The notes under the pieces were generated by a model that was not told the origin of the DNA, ran no database searches, and saw only the letters and a list, made by a program, of their open reading frames with translations. 64,000 bases of DNA from CAVYOD01 sp963770045 (GTDB lineage Bacteria > Acidobacteriota > Aminicenantia > Aminicenantales > CAVYOD01). Shown piece by piece: positions 16,630 through 25,741 of this stretch (position 1 is the first letter of the stretch; each line of letters begins with the position of its first letter). The stretch spans positions 62,001 through 126,000 of the forward strand of contig CAVYOD010000027.1 of NCBI GenBank assembly GCA_963770045.1, given 5' to 3'. Position numbers and translations under genes: made by a program.

Positions 16630-17433
16630 ATGGAAAATGAATTCAGGAGCGTCGAGGAATCCTTCAGGCTGCTGAAGAGAAAATTCCGGATGAAGGAAAT
16701 TTCTCAGAAGGAGTTCATCGACCAGCTCAAGAGCCTTCGGATCAAGGACGAAGAGGGGCGTTTCTGGATGATCGGGGCACAGACGGGGAAATGGTACTAT
16801 TTTAACGGAAAGGATTGGATCCAATCCGAGCCGCCCTCTTTGAATGAGAGAAAGGCCATCTGTATCTATTGCGGGTTTGAGAACGACCTGGCCGCTGAAT
16901 TCTGCGGCCGCTGCGGCAGCGCCTTCAAAGAAAAAGAAGCGCCCGTCTGTCCCGACTGTGGGCGTCAGCTCGAAGAACCCGGTCAGGCCTGCCCCAGCTG
17001 CAGCCCCAAAGGGGGGGAGGCGGGCCCCTCTGTGACTCCGGTATTTTTGGCCGAGGGCCTGGCCGGGAAACGGAAGGGAACATACGCCTTTCGGGCGGTC
17101 CATCTCGTCTCTTTCACTCTATTCTCCGGCATCCTGGGGGTCTTTCTGGGCGTCATCGTCGGCGCTTTTCTCGGAGCCACCGATGTCCTTCCCTCGATCG
17201 GCAACGCGGTTCCGCCGTTCCTCAACGAGCTCCGCGGGAAGCTGATGGGCGGAATTCTCTTTTCCGGTCTGGGCGGAATCGCGGGTTTCTTATTTCTGGC
17301 AGGATTTGGCTTCCTCCAGGCTGTCATCTTTAACAGCATATCCTCGTTTATCGGCGGGATCAGGATCCGACTCGATGAGACGAACGAAGAGACGACGGCC
17401 AAAAAGTCGAAGCCAAGCAGGACCGATTCCTAA
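16630..17433 (+). CDS. Zinc-ribbon membrane protein
   Basis: 267 residues. The N-terminal 70 residues form a charged helical part with a WYYFNGKDWI motif. Then come two zinc ribbons: CIYCGFENDLAAEFCGRCG (about 77-95) and CPDCGRQLEEPGQACPSC (about 105-122). Two hydrophobic segments follow (FSGILGVFLGVIVGAFLG and GGIAGFLFLAGFGFLQAVIF). Such zinc-ribbon/TM proteins are common and mostly uncharacterised. The gene directly follows the DnaA-box region and ends four bases into the convergent queH-hypF gene. Confidence 0.65.
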   Translation: MENEFRSVEESFRLLKRKFRMKEISQKEFIDQLKSLRIKDEEGRFWMIGAQTGKWYYFNGKDWIQSEPPSLNERKAICIYCGFENDLAAEFCGRCGSAFKEKEAPVCPDCGRQLEEPGQACPSCSPKGGEAGPSVTPVFLAEGLAGKRKGTYAFRAVHLVSFTLFSGILGVFLGVIVGAFLGATDVLPSIGNAVPPFLNELRGKLMGGILFSGLGGIAGFLFLAGFGFLQAVIFNSISSFIGGIRIRLDETNEETTAKKSKPSRTDS

Positions 17434-20411
17434 GCCTCAAATAGGCCCGATTTTTCCTCCCTTATTTTTCCCAGGGCGTAAGCGATCTGCCCGATCGAGA
17501 GGGATTCATCGTTAGAAGAATAGGCAATCGGGCGGACGACCAGGAATCCTTTCTGCCGAAGGAGCGCCGACGCCCGGAGAAGCAGTCTTTTGTTCATAAA
17601 GACTCCACCGACAAGGACGACGGAGTCTACCCCATGATCAGCCCTGGCTCTCAAGGCGGCAAAAGCGATCACCCTGGCCAGAGTGTTATGGAATTTTGTC
17701 GCGACAAGAGGGACCGGGGTCTTCCGCTTGACATCTTGAACGATGGACCGAATCGTCGGCCCGAAATCGATCTGGAGAGGTGACGAACTTCCCTCGCAGG
17801 CGAACTCATAACTTCCGGCCGTCTCGAGGCAGGCGCTGGCTTCAAGCCTCATCGCCGCTTCGGCCTCGAATTCCAGCTCCAGGGGCGCAAGTCCAAGGAG
17901 AAAAGAGACGGCATCAAACAGGCGCCCGCAGCTCGAGCTCAACGGACTATTGATGCCCTGACCGATCAACTTCAGGACCGCTTCGATTTTGCGCCTTTCG
18001 ATCCGTGATAAGACTCTGACACCAGGATAATCGAGTCCGTAGGCTGACCAGAGGTAAGAGAGGGCCATCCTCCAGGGCTGTTTCGCCGCCAGATCTCCTC
18101 CCGGGAGGGGGACATTTTTAAAGTGGGCAAACCTCTGATAAGAGCCGTAGTCGGCCAACAGAAACTCGCCTCCCCAGGCCGCCCCGTCTTCACCGTACCC
18201 GTAGCCGTCCCAGGCCACGCCCAGGACTTTCTTCCGCGGCAAGATACAGTGCTCGAGAAGGGGAGCGAGGACATGGGCATAATGATGTTGAACCCGAAGA
18301 TGAGTCAGGCCCGACTCCTGGGCTAGGCGGGTCGTGTGAAAGTTGGGGTGGAGGTCCGTGACCACGACTTCGGGCGTAACGCCGAAGAGGTGGCAGAGAT
18401 GGGCCAGCGTTTCCTCGAAGTATCGTAGATTGCCGTATTCATCCAGGTCACCCAAGAACTGGCTGGTCACGATGTAGCCGTTCTTGTAAAGAGAGATCGT
18501 GTCTTTGAGCTCTCCTCCCAGGGCGACGATTTGACAGGGCGTTTTCAATTTATCGGGGACTCTCTGGGGATAGGGCACGTAGCCCCTGGCCCGCCGCAGA
18601 AACAGCGGCTGCCGCCCCGCGACCTTGAGCACGGAATCGTCCGCCCTCATCTGGATGGGGCGGTCATGATCGAGGATGTAATCGCAGAGATCAGCCAGAC
18701 CTTCCTCCTTATCTTTTATGATCGGCGCGTCCTTGGGGTTGGAGCTTGTGGCGACGACGAGCCCGAGTTTCTCCAGGAGAAGATAGTGGAGAGGGGTGTA
18801 GGCGATCATGAATCCGATTTCGTCAAGGTGTGGGGCGATTCCTTTGATGTCTTTTTTCTTTTTGAGAAGAACGATCGGCCGGCGGCTGGAGAGAAGAAGG
18901 CGCTTTTCGGTAGGGTTCACGAAAGCGTATTTTTCCACTGTCTTGAGGTCAAGGGACATTAAGGCCAGAGGTTTGGACTTTCTTTTTTTGATTTTCCGCA
19001 GGCGTTCGACGGCCGCTCCGTTCAGAGGGTCACAAACCAGGTGGAAACCTCCCAAACCTTTGACCGCCAGAATCTTTCCCGCCTTGATAAGTGAGGCCGC
19101 TTTTTCGATCCCGCCTTCGACCGGCCTTCCCGATCGGGCCTCGATGAGCGTCACCCGAGGGCCGCAGACCGGGCAGGCGATGGGCTGGGCATGGTAACGT
19201 CGGTCAAGCGGATCGCCGTACTCACGGGCGCAGTCCTCACACATGGTGAACCCGGCCATGGTCGTCTGGGCCCGGTCGTAGGGGAGGGCCTTGACGATCG
19301 TGTAGCGAGGGCCACAATCCGTGCAGTTTGTAAACGGATAGTGAAACCGCCGCTCACCGGGTGTCATGATCTCCTTAAGACAGCTGGGACAAGTGGAAAT
19401 ATCCGGTGAAATGAAAACGAAGCTCTCGCCTCTCTTCGATCGGAGGATCTCAAAATCCCGGTATCCCATGAAGGATGCGGACCTGAGATCTATTTTTTCG
19501 ATGAGAGCCAGGGGAGGTTTTTCCGTCCGCAGGGCACTGAGGAACCGATCCTGTTGGGCCCGGGTTTCCGATTCGAGGTGAATTTGAACGCCAAAGCCCA
19601 CGTTCTTGACCCAACCCCTCAGGCCGAACCTTTTGGCCAGGCGGTAGACGAACGGTCTGAACCCGACTCCCTGGACGACGCCAAAAACCACGGCTCGGAT
19701 CGCCGACGGCATCTTCTTTTTCATCTCAACGTATTCTGCCATTTTCAAGCTGAAATTGCCACTTCGGAATAACATCTCTTGCTGAAGAGGCGTCCTCAGA
19801 ATCTGTAAGCGACTTAATCCGTACTGTGATAGGGAGGGCGAGAAACGGGTCGACTCAGGGATCGACGGCGGGGACTTCCTTCTGCTGAAGAGGCAGCCGC
19901 AATAGTCCTGGCGGTAAAGCCGGTGCTGCTTGCTCAATTCCACGCTCTTGCGGAAGCCGTCCTTCTTTTTAAAATTCGCTTCGAGGAAACTTAGCCCGTA
20001 TCTCCGGCCGAACATATCTCCAATCCGGTTGAGGACATCGGCCTTCTTCCAGGGGCTCAAACTCATGATAGTTGTGAATAGGTCGAAGCCACGCCTTGAG
20101 CCTTCGAGGGCCGTTTGCTGAAGTCTCAGGGCGTAGCAGATATCGCACCGCTTTCCTTTTTCCGGTTCGCCTTCGAACTTTCGTGTGATCTTGAACCAGC
20201 GCTCGTCCTCATAGGGCCCCTCGATCAATTCGAACCCCGCGATCCCGGCCACTTTCCTGGCCTCTTCCAGCCGGAGGGCGTACTCTTCGGGAGGATGAAT
20301 ATTGGGATTATAAAAAAAACCCGTGACTTCGTAGTCCAGCTTGAGGAGGCCCATGACATAGAGACTATCCGGAGCGCAGCAGACATGGACGAAAAGCCGC
20401 CGCTTGGTCAT
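17430..20411 (-). CDS. QueH-HypF fusion: epoxyqueuosine reductase domain joined to carbamoyltransferase
   Basis: 993 residues with two unrelated enzymes in one frame. Residues 1-178 are QueH: HVCCAPDS (Cys11-Cys12), KRCDICY (Cys89, Cys92) and DYCGC (Cys171, Cys173), which reduce epoxyqueuosine in tRNA. After a 55-residue linker, residues from about 235 are HypF, which makes the thiocarbamate for the CN ligands of [NiFe] hydrogenase. It has an acylphosphatase domain (GVVQGVGFRPFVYRLA), paired zinc fingers (CPSCLKE, CTDCGPRY, CEDCAREYGD, CPVCGP), a YrdC-like domain (KPLALM) and a Kae1-like domain (VQHHYAHVLAP, GVAWDGYGYGEDG). No other hydrogenase gene is present. A frame error joining two adjacent genes cannot be ruled out. 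Confidence 0.88.
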   Translation of the reverse strand: MTKRRLFVHVCCAPDSLYVMGLLKLDYEVTGFFYNPNIHPPEEYALRLEEARKVAGIAGFELIEGPYEDERWFKITRKFEGEPEKGKRCDICYALRLQQTALEGSRRGFDLFTTIMSLSPWKKADVLNRIGDMFGRRYGLSFLEANFKKKDGFRKSVELSKQHRLYRQDYCGCLFSRRKSPPSIPESTRFSPSLSQYGLSRLQILRTPLQQEMLFRSGNFSLKMAEYVEMKKKMPSAIRAVVFGVVQGVGFRPFVYRLAKRFGLRGWVKNVGFGVQIHLESETRAQQDRFLSALRTEKPPLALIEKIDLRSASFMGYRDFEILRSKRGESFVFISPDISTCPSCLKEIMTPGERRFHYPFTNCTDCGPRYTIVKALPYDRAQTTMAGFTMCEDCAREYGDPLDRRYHAQPIACPVCGPRVTLIEARSGRPVEGGIEKAASLIKAGKILAVKGLGGFHLVCDPLNGAAVERLRKIKKRKSKPLALMSLDLKTVEKYAFVNPTEKRLLLSSRRPIVLLKKKKDIKGIAPHLDEIGFMIAYTPLHYLLLEKLGLVVATSSNPKDAPIIKDKEEGLADLCDYILDHDRPIQMRADDSVLKVAGRQPLFLRRARGYVPYPQRVPDKLKTPCQIVALGGELKDTISLYKNGYIVTSQFLGDLDEYGNLRYFEETLAHLCHLFGVTPEVVVTDLHPNFHTTRLAQESGLTHLRVQHHYAHVLAPLLEHCILPRKKVLGVAWDGYGYGEDGAAWGGEFLLADYGSYQRFAHFKNVPLPGGDLAAKQPWRMALSYLWSAYGLDYPGVRVLSRIERRKIEAVLKLIGQGINSPLSSSCGRLFDAVSFLLGLAPLELEFEAEAAMRLEASACLETAGSYEFACEGSSSPLQIDFGPTIRSIVQDVKRKTPVPLVATKFHNTLARVIAFAALRARADHGVDSVVLVGGVFMNKRLLLRASALLRQKGFLVVRPIAYSSNDESLSIGQIAYALGKIREEKSGLFEA

Positions 20412-20456
20412 GGGGTTATTGTAGTCTTCCGGCAGGATTCCGTAAAGCGGGGCGCT

Positions 20457-21311
20457 TCAGGCCCGCGTCAGGTGGAGCCTCTCCATCTCGTTTTGGATGT
20501 CTTCGATCGTCTTCCGGCTTCGGGCGATCTGGGAACAGAAAACAGCCAAGTCCGGATGCTCTGTCTTGGACTCTTCGAGCTGCCGCCCCAAAGATTCGAA
20601 AAGAGGCTGGGTCTGCCTCTCCGTCGTCCGGATCTTCACCCCGACCTTCTGCTTCTCTCCGTCCAATTTGGCGATATCTTTGTCGAAACGCCGGATCTCC
20701 TCCCGGCCGCTCGCCTTTTGCTCTCTGATGGTTCTGGTCAGGTCTTCTATCTCCGCCTGAAGTCCGGCTTTTTCCTTCTCAAGCTCCTCCTTGACCGCGG
20801 GGAGGGAGGGGATTCTCTGCGCGAGCTCTTTCAGCCTCTCCTCCTGCGGCCGTCGTCTGGCTTCCAATCCTTGGATCCGCGACCTGAAGTCCCGCTCGTA
20901 TTCTTCTTTAGCCTTGACCAGGCTCTGGAGCTGAGTTCCCAAGACTTCTCTATCCTGTTGAAGGAGGGACTTCTGTTCTTCCAGACTTCTGATGTCAACG
21001 AGAAGGCCCTCGCTCTGCGGAGGCTCGAGGCCCAGACCCCAGGCTTTTTTCCCCAGTTCTCTGAGCACCGCTTTGACCCGGCCGTTTTCCCTTCTGAGCC
21101 TGACCTGGAGCCTGAGCCGCATCATCCTCCGCTTCGCCCCGAAGAGAAAGTAGCTCAGTCGCTGCCGGAGGTCCTTGTCGCGGAGAAAGATGAAAGCGAC
21201 CAGAAGAAGGATGACCGAGATGAGAAGCCAGAAAATCCAGTAGGGCAGACCCTCTCTTTCCGGCGAGGAGGCCGCCTGGAGAGAAAGAATCTTCGCGAGG
21301 AGGAGGCCCAT
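20457..21311 (-). CDS. Single-pass membrane coiled-coil protein
   Basis: 284 residues. A transmembrane helix at about 24-43 (WIFWLLISVILLLVAFIFLR) is followed by a basic segment and about 190 residues of heptad-rich coiled coil (EEQKSLLQQDREVLGTQLQSL, LEKEKAGLQAEIEDLTRTI). No recognised domain. It may be a structural or tethering factor. It lies downstream of the M14 carboxypeptidase and upstream of queH-hypF on the same strand, but the 50-base gaps do not prove an operon. Confidence 0.65.
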   Translation of the reverse strand: MGLLLAKILSLQAASSPEREGLPYWIFWLLISVILLLVAFIFLRDKDLRQRLSYFLFGAKRRMMRLRLQVRLRRENGRVKAVLRELGKKAWGLGLEPPQSEGLLVDIRSLEEQKSLLQQDREVLGTQLQSLVKAKEEYERDFRSRIQGLEARRRPQEERLKELAQRIPSLPAVKEELEKEKAGLQAEIEDLTRTIREQKASGREEIRRFDKDIAKLDGEKQKVGVKIRTTERQTQPLFESLGRQLEESKTEHPDLAVFCSQIARSRKTIEDIQNEMERLHLTRA

Positions 21312-21363
21312 AGGTCTTGTTTTCTGTTACGCTCCTAGATTCTTTTTGATTTGAGCGTCTTTG

Positions 21364-22653
21364 TCAACGCTTTTCTTGGGGCTTGCCCCTGAGTCGGAGA
21401 TCCTGCCTCCTGGCATCTGTTCTGGATTCTTCCTGGAGAAACCTGAAATCCTGGATGGAACGCTCGATGAGAAAGAGCATCGCCGGAAGATTCTCCTGGA
21501 AGATCGTCGAGATGTCTGCTTCGGCATTGAAGAAACCGCCATGGATCTCGTCAACAGGAGGAAGTTCGATCGTGAAAGCGGGAATGCCGAAAGTCCCGAA
21601 TGCCCAATCTGTGAGATCTCCGTTGGTCAGATAGAGGGACTCGGCGGCTCGCCCGAAAGTATAGGAACGGCCATTGACGGCTCGGATGAGCTCGGACATA
21701 CGGGCGGCGATGGCCCGCAGGGACGCGTCTTGGGCCGTTGGTTGAGTCGTGTAGCCCCAGGGATACAGGATGTCCTGAGCGAAGCTGTGGTAGCTGACTA
21801 CGGCCTGGAAGTCCTTCACCAGCATCAGATCGCGGATGGCCAGAGTTTCGGGTTCGGAAAAAGCAAAAGGTCCGCGGTAGACTTCGGAAGACGGCTCGGG
21901 ACTTGACCCCTCATTGTCGTAGCCCCATTGGTACCCATAGTTCCTGTTCGGGTCCACTCCGTAGGAACCATCGGAGTTGGCCCGGCGGTTTTTTCGCCAG
22001 TACCTGTAGACATGAATCGTATATTCAAGCCCGTCGGGATTGACCATGGGGACGAGCCAGATCTCGCTACGGTCCAGCAGAGCTTTGATTTCGGATTTCT
22101 GGGCATAGTTTTCGAGGAGGTATTTTCCGAGAGAGAAGGGGAGTTCGACCGAGATCCATTCCCGGGCGTGATGGCAGCCGACGAAAAGCACGCGACTCTC
22201 CGGCTCGTCGAGGTTCACATTGGCGCTGACTTTAAGGGCATAGATGTTGCGACCTTCGGGAGTGCGGCCGATCGCTTGGACTTTCGCTAAGGCCGGAAAG
22301 GCGCTTTCCAGGGCCTTGAGGTCTGTTTCGAGCTCGTAGTAGGAATGATAATCACCGTTGATCCCGCCCTGGGCGGCCAGAGGGCTATGATGAGGATAGA
22401 ATTTTGCGGTCTCGACCCGGCAGGGAACATTCGCCTGCTCAATCCGGGCCAGGTCCCCAGGGCCGGCTACGATATAGAGTCTGCCTTCCCATTCCATCAG
22501 CCAGTCGAGGGAAAGGTGCGCCAGCTTTTTCAGGATTTCGGCTGTCTTAGCGACGCTGACGATATCCGTGCTTTCGTAGCTCGGCTGTGTCTGGGGAACG
22601 GCAGGCGAGCAGATAAACACAAGGCAAAGGAGGGAAAGGGTGATTTTCTTCAT
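21364..22653 (-). CDS. Secreted M14 zinc carboxypeptidase
   Basis: 429 residues with a signal peptide (MKKITLSLLCLVFICSPAVP). The zinc site is HHAREW (His162, Glu165) plus YHSF (His289). NPDGLEY and DPNRNYGYQW bind substrate carboxylate, and Glu363 in FTIELPP is the general base. An N-terminal propeptide-like domain occupies about 30-100. It removes C-terminal residues from peptides outside the cytosol. It belongs with the other exported peptidases in this window (M55, M1) in a peptide-feeding lifestyle. Confidence 0.93.
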   Translation of the reverse strand: MKKITLSLLCLVFICSPAVPQTQPSYESTDIVSVAKTAEILKKLAHLSLDWLMEWEGRLYIVAGPGDLARIEQANVPCRVETAKFYPHHSPLAAQGGINGDYHSYYELETDLKALESAFPALAKVQAIGRTPEGRNIYALKVSANVNLDEPESRVLFVGCHHAREWISVELPFSLGKYLLENYAQKSEIKALLDRSEIWLVPMVNPDGLEYTIHVYRYWRKNRRANSDGSYGVDPNRNYGYQWGYDNEGSSPEPSSEVYRGPFAFSEPETLAIRDLMLVKDFQAVVSYHSFAQDILYPWGYTTQPTAQDASLRAIAARMSELIRAVNGRSYTFGRAAESLYLTNGDLTDWAFGTFGIPAFTIELPPVDEIHGGFFNAEADISTIFQENLPAMLFLIERSIQDFRFLQEESRTDARRQDLRLRGKPQEKR

Positions 22654-22684
22654 AACGATCGCGTCCTCTCGGCCCTCTTAAAGG

Positions 22685-23938
22685 CTAAACAATCATATTC
22701 TTGTAACTCAGAGACACGGCGATTCTCTGGCCTGATAGCGAGTTTCCAGAGCCAGATTCCTTCCCGAAGAATGCAGCGGCGTCCAGCTGGAACCTGCCCG
22801 ACTGAATCCCTGTCCCTATTGAATAATAAAAGTAGGAGGAATGGGGGGCTTTCATCGGCTGGGGGTCATATTGGATTCCAAACCTGAGTGGGATCTTCGC
22901 CGGCCGGCCGAAGATATTATAGGCCGCCAGGTATTCAATCCCGGCCCGGATCTGGACAATGTCCCGGAAATCTCTTTGAGCCTCTTCTCCAAAATAATTG
23001 ACCCTGTACTTTGACCAATTGTAGAAGGCGAGGTCGGAAACGACGCGGAGGCCGGTTGTGATCCTCCAGTCCGCTCCGGCTCCGATGATCAGCGGCTGTT
23101 TGTAGCTGTCTTCCGAACTGGCCTCGATCCTGATGTCGGTTTGTCCCTTGGGAGCGAGGTATTCCAGCAGGCTTTGACTCTTGGCTTTCTTGGTGAAGGG
23201 CGGGCGAAAGACCAGAGCCGCGGTCAGCCCATCCGTCAGCTCATAGGTTAAGCCGACGTTAAGGTTGAGTCCGGAATAAGTCTGGGTCTTCTGGTCATTG
23301 ATTTGGATGTCGTCGGTCGTCCAATGCTCTAAGGTGTTCCGGCTGAAATCGCCTCTGAGGACATTGACGCCGAGTCCGGCGCAGAGCCGATCGAAGAGCC
23401 TCCGGGCCACGGAGAAGTGGAAATTCCTGAGCGTCCCCTTCTGGTCAAAACTGAGTCTGTAGAGAAGTGAACCCTCAGAGCTGAAGGAGTAGTCCACAGC
23501 CGGTCGGTCGTAGCTCTCTGCGAGGTTGGCCACAATGGCAAAGGCCCAGTCTTTGATCCGCACGGAAAAGCCGGCGGAGTCGAGCGCCCAGAAGTTGGCG
23601 GACAGATTCCCTGCGCTGACCAAGACTCCCGTGTTGACCAGGGCGTATTTGAAAAATGTCGCATGGTTGAAAGAGCCGTCGACGGAGAAACAGGCCCGGG
23701 GCAGCTTGAGGAGGAGGGCCGGGTTGGAAAGGGCGGCCGAGACATCCGCAGCGTAGGCGAGGGACGCACCTCCCAGGCCCAGATAAGGCGCAGTGACGCC
23801 GCCATAGGTATTCCAGGTCCGGAAGGGAGCTTCATCCTCGTACTGGCCGAGCACGAGCTGGGACCAGGCGTGGGGACAGGATAAGGCGAGAAGACCAGGC
23901 AAGAGTAAGATCAAGCCCAGCCGACGGCAGCGTGACAT
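22685..23938 (-). CDS. PorV/FadL-like outer-membrane beta-barrel protein
   Basis: 417 residues. A signal peptide ends near SCPHAWSQ. It begins with the motif YLGLGGASLAYAADVSAALSNPA, typical of PorV/PorQ and OmpP1/FadL families, where an N-terminal plug precedes an approximately 14-strand barrel. Alternating amphipathic strands and many aromatic residues run to the end (IAVSLSYKNMIV). It implies an outer membrane. A transport or secretion role is likely but the cargo is unknown. It is divergent from fabH across an 88-bp gap holding a possible -10 (TATACT). Confidence 0.75.
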   Translation of the reverse strand: MSRCRRLGLILLLPGLLALSCPHAWSQLVLGQYEDEAPFRTWNTYGGVTAPYLGLGGASLAYAADVSAALSNPALLLKLPRACFSVDGSFNHATFFKYALVNTGVLVSAGNLSANFWALDSAGFSVRIKDWAFAIVANLAESYDRPAVDYSFSSEGSLLYRLSFDQKGTLRNFHFSVARRLFDRLCAGLGVNVLRGDFSRNTLEHWTTDDIQINDQKTQTYSGLNLNVGLTYELTDGLTAALVFRPPFTKKAKSQSLLEYLAPKGQTDIRIEASSEDSYKQPLIIGAGADWRITTGLRVVSDLAFYNWSKYRVNYFGEEAQRDFRDIVQIRAGIEYLAAYNIFGRPAKIPLRFGIQYDPQPMKAPHSSYFYYSIGTGIQSGRFQLDAAAFFGKESGSGNSLSGQRIAVSLSYKNMIV

Positions 23939-24026
23939 GTTGTCAAAATTCTACTCATCTTTTCCTTTATTTGCAATCCAAAAATCGCTATACTGTATCG
24001 TCGAAAGTGGTTCTATCGGAGTGCTC

Positions 24027-25028
24027 ATGATCAAGGCGTCTGACCGAGAACGGAAGATCAAGATGACCGGCCTGGGATATTATGTGCCCGACAAGATCTT
24101 AACCAACGCCGACCTCGAAAAAATGGTCGATACCTCCGACGAGTGGATCGTCAGCCGGACCGGGATTCGGGAGAGGCACATCGCTTCGAAAGACCAGGCC
24201 ACCTCGGATCTCGCCGCTGAGGCCTGCCGCCGGGCCATCAAGGACGCTCGGCTCGAAGTCAAGGATATTGACCTCATTCTCATGGCGACTTCGACCCCTG
24301 ATACGCTTTTCCCTTCGACGGCCTGCTGGGTCCAGAGTCAACTGAAGGCCGACCACATCCCCTCCCTTGATATTTCTGCCGGCTGCACGGGGTTTCTCTA
24401 TGGATTGATCATCGCCGAAAGCCTGATCTTGAACCGTACGGTCAAGCGCGTCCTCCTCGTCGGAGCGGAGCTTCTGACCAAGATCACCAATTGGAAGGAC
24501 CGGAACACCTGTGTCCTCTTTGGAGACGCGGCCGGCGCGGCCGTTTTAGAAGAAACGCAGGGCGAATCAGGACTCTTGTCTTTTTATTGGAAAGCGGACG
24601 GGACCCTGGGGGATTTGTTGTTGCAGCCTGCCGGCGGGACCCGTATGCCCGCCACGGCTCAAACGGTGGCCGATAGCCTGCACTGTCTCCACATGAAAGG
24701 CAATGAAGTCTTCAAACATGCCGTCAAGAGGATGGCCGAGGCGGCCCTGGAAGCCCTGAAGAGAGCCAACCTCAAGAAAGAAGACATCGGGTATTTCATA
24801 CCCCACCAGGCCAACATCCGGATCATTGAGGCCACCGCGGAAAGGCTCAGAGTCCCCAAGGAACGAGTCCTTATGAACATCGATAGGTACGGGAACGTCT
24901 CGGTGGCAACTATCCCGATCGGTCTCTGTGAGCTCAAGGAGGCAGGCAAGCTCAAAAAAGGCGACATCGTCCTTATGGACGCCTTTGGGGCGGGTTTTAC
25001 CTGGGCCGCCGTCGCTTATCGGTGGTGA
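24027..25028 (+). CDS. fabH: 3-oxoacyl-ACP synthase III
   Basis: Initiates fatty-acid synthesis by condensing acetyl-CoA with malonyl-ACP. 333 residues from the ATG at 24027 (a GGAG precedes it). The triad is present: Cys120 in SAGCTGFLYGL, His260 in IPHQANIR, Asn290 in RYGNVSVATIP. DTSDEWIVSRTGIRER and FGDAAGAAVLEE are family hallmarks. No other fab gene is near, so it is a detached copy. A 30-residue upstream extension is open but lacks homology. Confidence 0.95.
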   Translation: MIKASDRERKIKMTGLGYYVPDKILTNADLEKMVDTSDEWIVSRTGIRERHIASKDQATSDLAAEACRRAIKDARLEVKDIDLILMATSTPDTLFPSTACWVQSQLKADHIPSLDISAGCTGFLYGLIIAESLILNRTVKRVLLVGAELLTKITNWKDRNTCVLFGDAAGAAVLEETQGESGLLSFYWKADGTLGDLLLQPAGGTRMPATAQTVADSLHCLHMKGNEVFKHAVKRMAEAALEALKRANLKKEDIGYFIPHQANIRIIEATAERLRVPKERVLMNIDRYGNVSVATIPIGLCELKEAGKLKKGDIVLMDAFGAGFTWAAVAYRW

Positions 25029-25159
25029 TTTCCTTTTGATCATTAAACCCTAGAGTCCGTTTGGCCATCACTTTATCTTGGCAAATCTTTGCCAGGCGAA
25101 TCTCCGGGGAGAACGATCCGGGGCAAGGGGTTTTGAAAAAGAATCGCGGTCGGGGACTT

Positions 25160-25657
25160 TTACTTTTCTTGAACCAGCTTTTCGAAAATCGACACGAGCT
25201 GGGCTTTGGCCATCGACCCGACCTGCTTGTGGCGGATGTGTCCCTGCTTGTCGATGACAAATGTCGTGGGGATAAATTGGCCCGGCTGGTAGTCTTGGAT
25301 GATCTTTGAGCCTGCGAAGGCGACCGGATAGGTGATCTTGTATTGGACCGTGAAAGAGGTGAGCTCCTCGGGGCTCATCTGATCCACGGATAATCCGATG
25401 ATGGCCAGCCCCTTATTCTTATAAAGATTGAAGGTCTCAATGAAATCGGGGATTTCCTCACGGCAGGGAGGACACCAGGTCGCCCAGAAGTTCAGGATCA
25501 ATACCTTGCCCCGATAATCGGCCAGCGAGAGAATATTGCCCTGAAGGTCCTGGATCTTGAAATCCGGCGCGGGCCCCAGCTCCTGGGGGGATCCTGCCTG
25601 GCCGCAGCTCGCGATCAGGAGAGCAAAGACCACAACCGGAAACCAGGCTCTCTTCAT
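25160..25657 (-). CDS. TlpA/ResA-type thioredoxin lipoprotein
   Basis: 165 residues. Lipobox LIASC (Cys18) gives a lipid-anchored periplasmic protein. The redox motif is WCPPC (Cys62, Cys65), and the cis-proline loop is in IPTTFVID. FWATWCPPCREEIP and the SVDQ insertion identify the TlpA/ResA/AhpC-TSA group. It probably reduces or exchanges disulfides in exported proteins. The gene is monocistronic, reading away from the por operon start region. Confidence 0.92.
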   Translation of the reverse strand: MKRAWFPVVVFALLIASCGQAGSPQELGPAPDFKIQDLQGNILSLADYRGKVLILNFWATWCPPCREEIPDFIETFNLYKNKGLAIIGLSVDQMSPEELTSFTVQYKITYPVAFAGSKIIQDYQPGQFIPTTFVIDKQGHIRHKQVGSMAKAQLVSIFEKLVQEK

Positions 25658-25741
25658 ACGACTCTCCTTTGCGGCAGATTCTGCAAATCAGATATCAGAC
25701 AGAGAATTATTATAGGTGAAGTGGGCATGAGAAGCAATCGG

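Noticed and set aside
20115..21338. Plus-strand frame of about 400 codons
   Set aside because: Covers the coiled-coil gene and the QueH start in antisense; no recognisable sequence.
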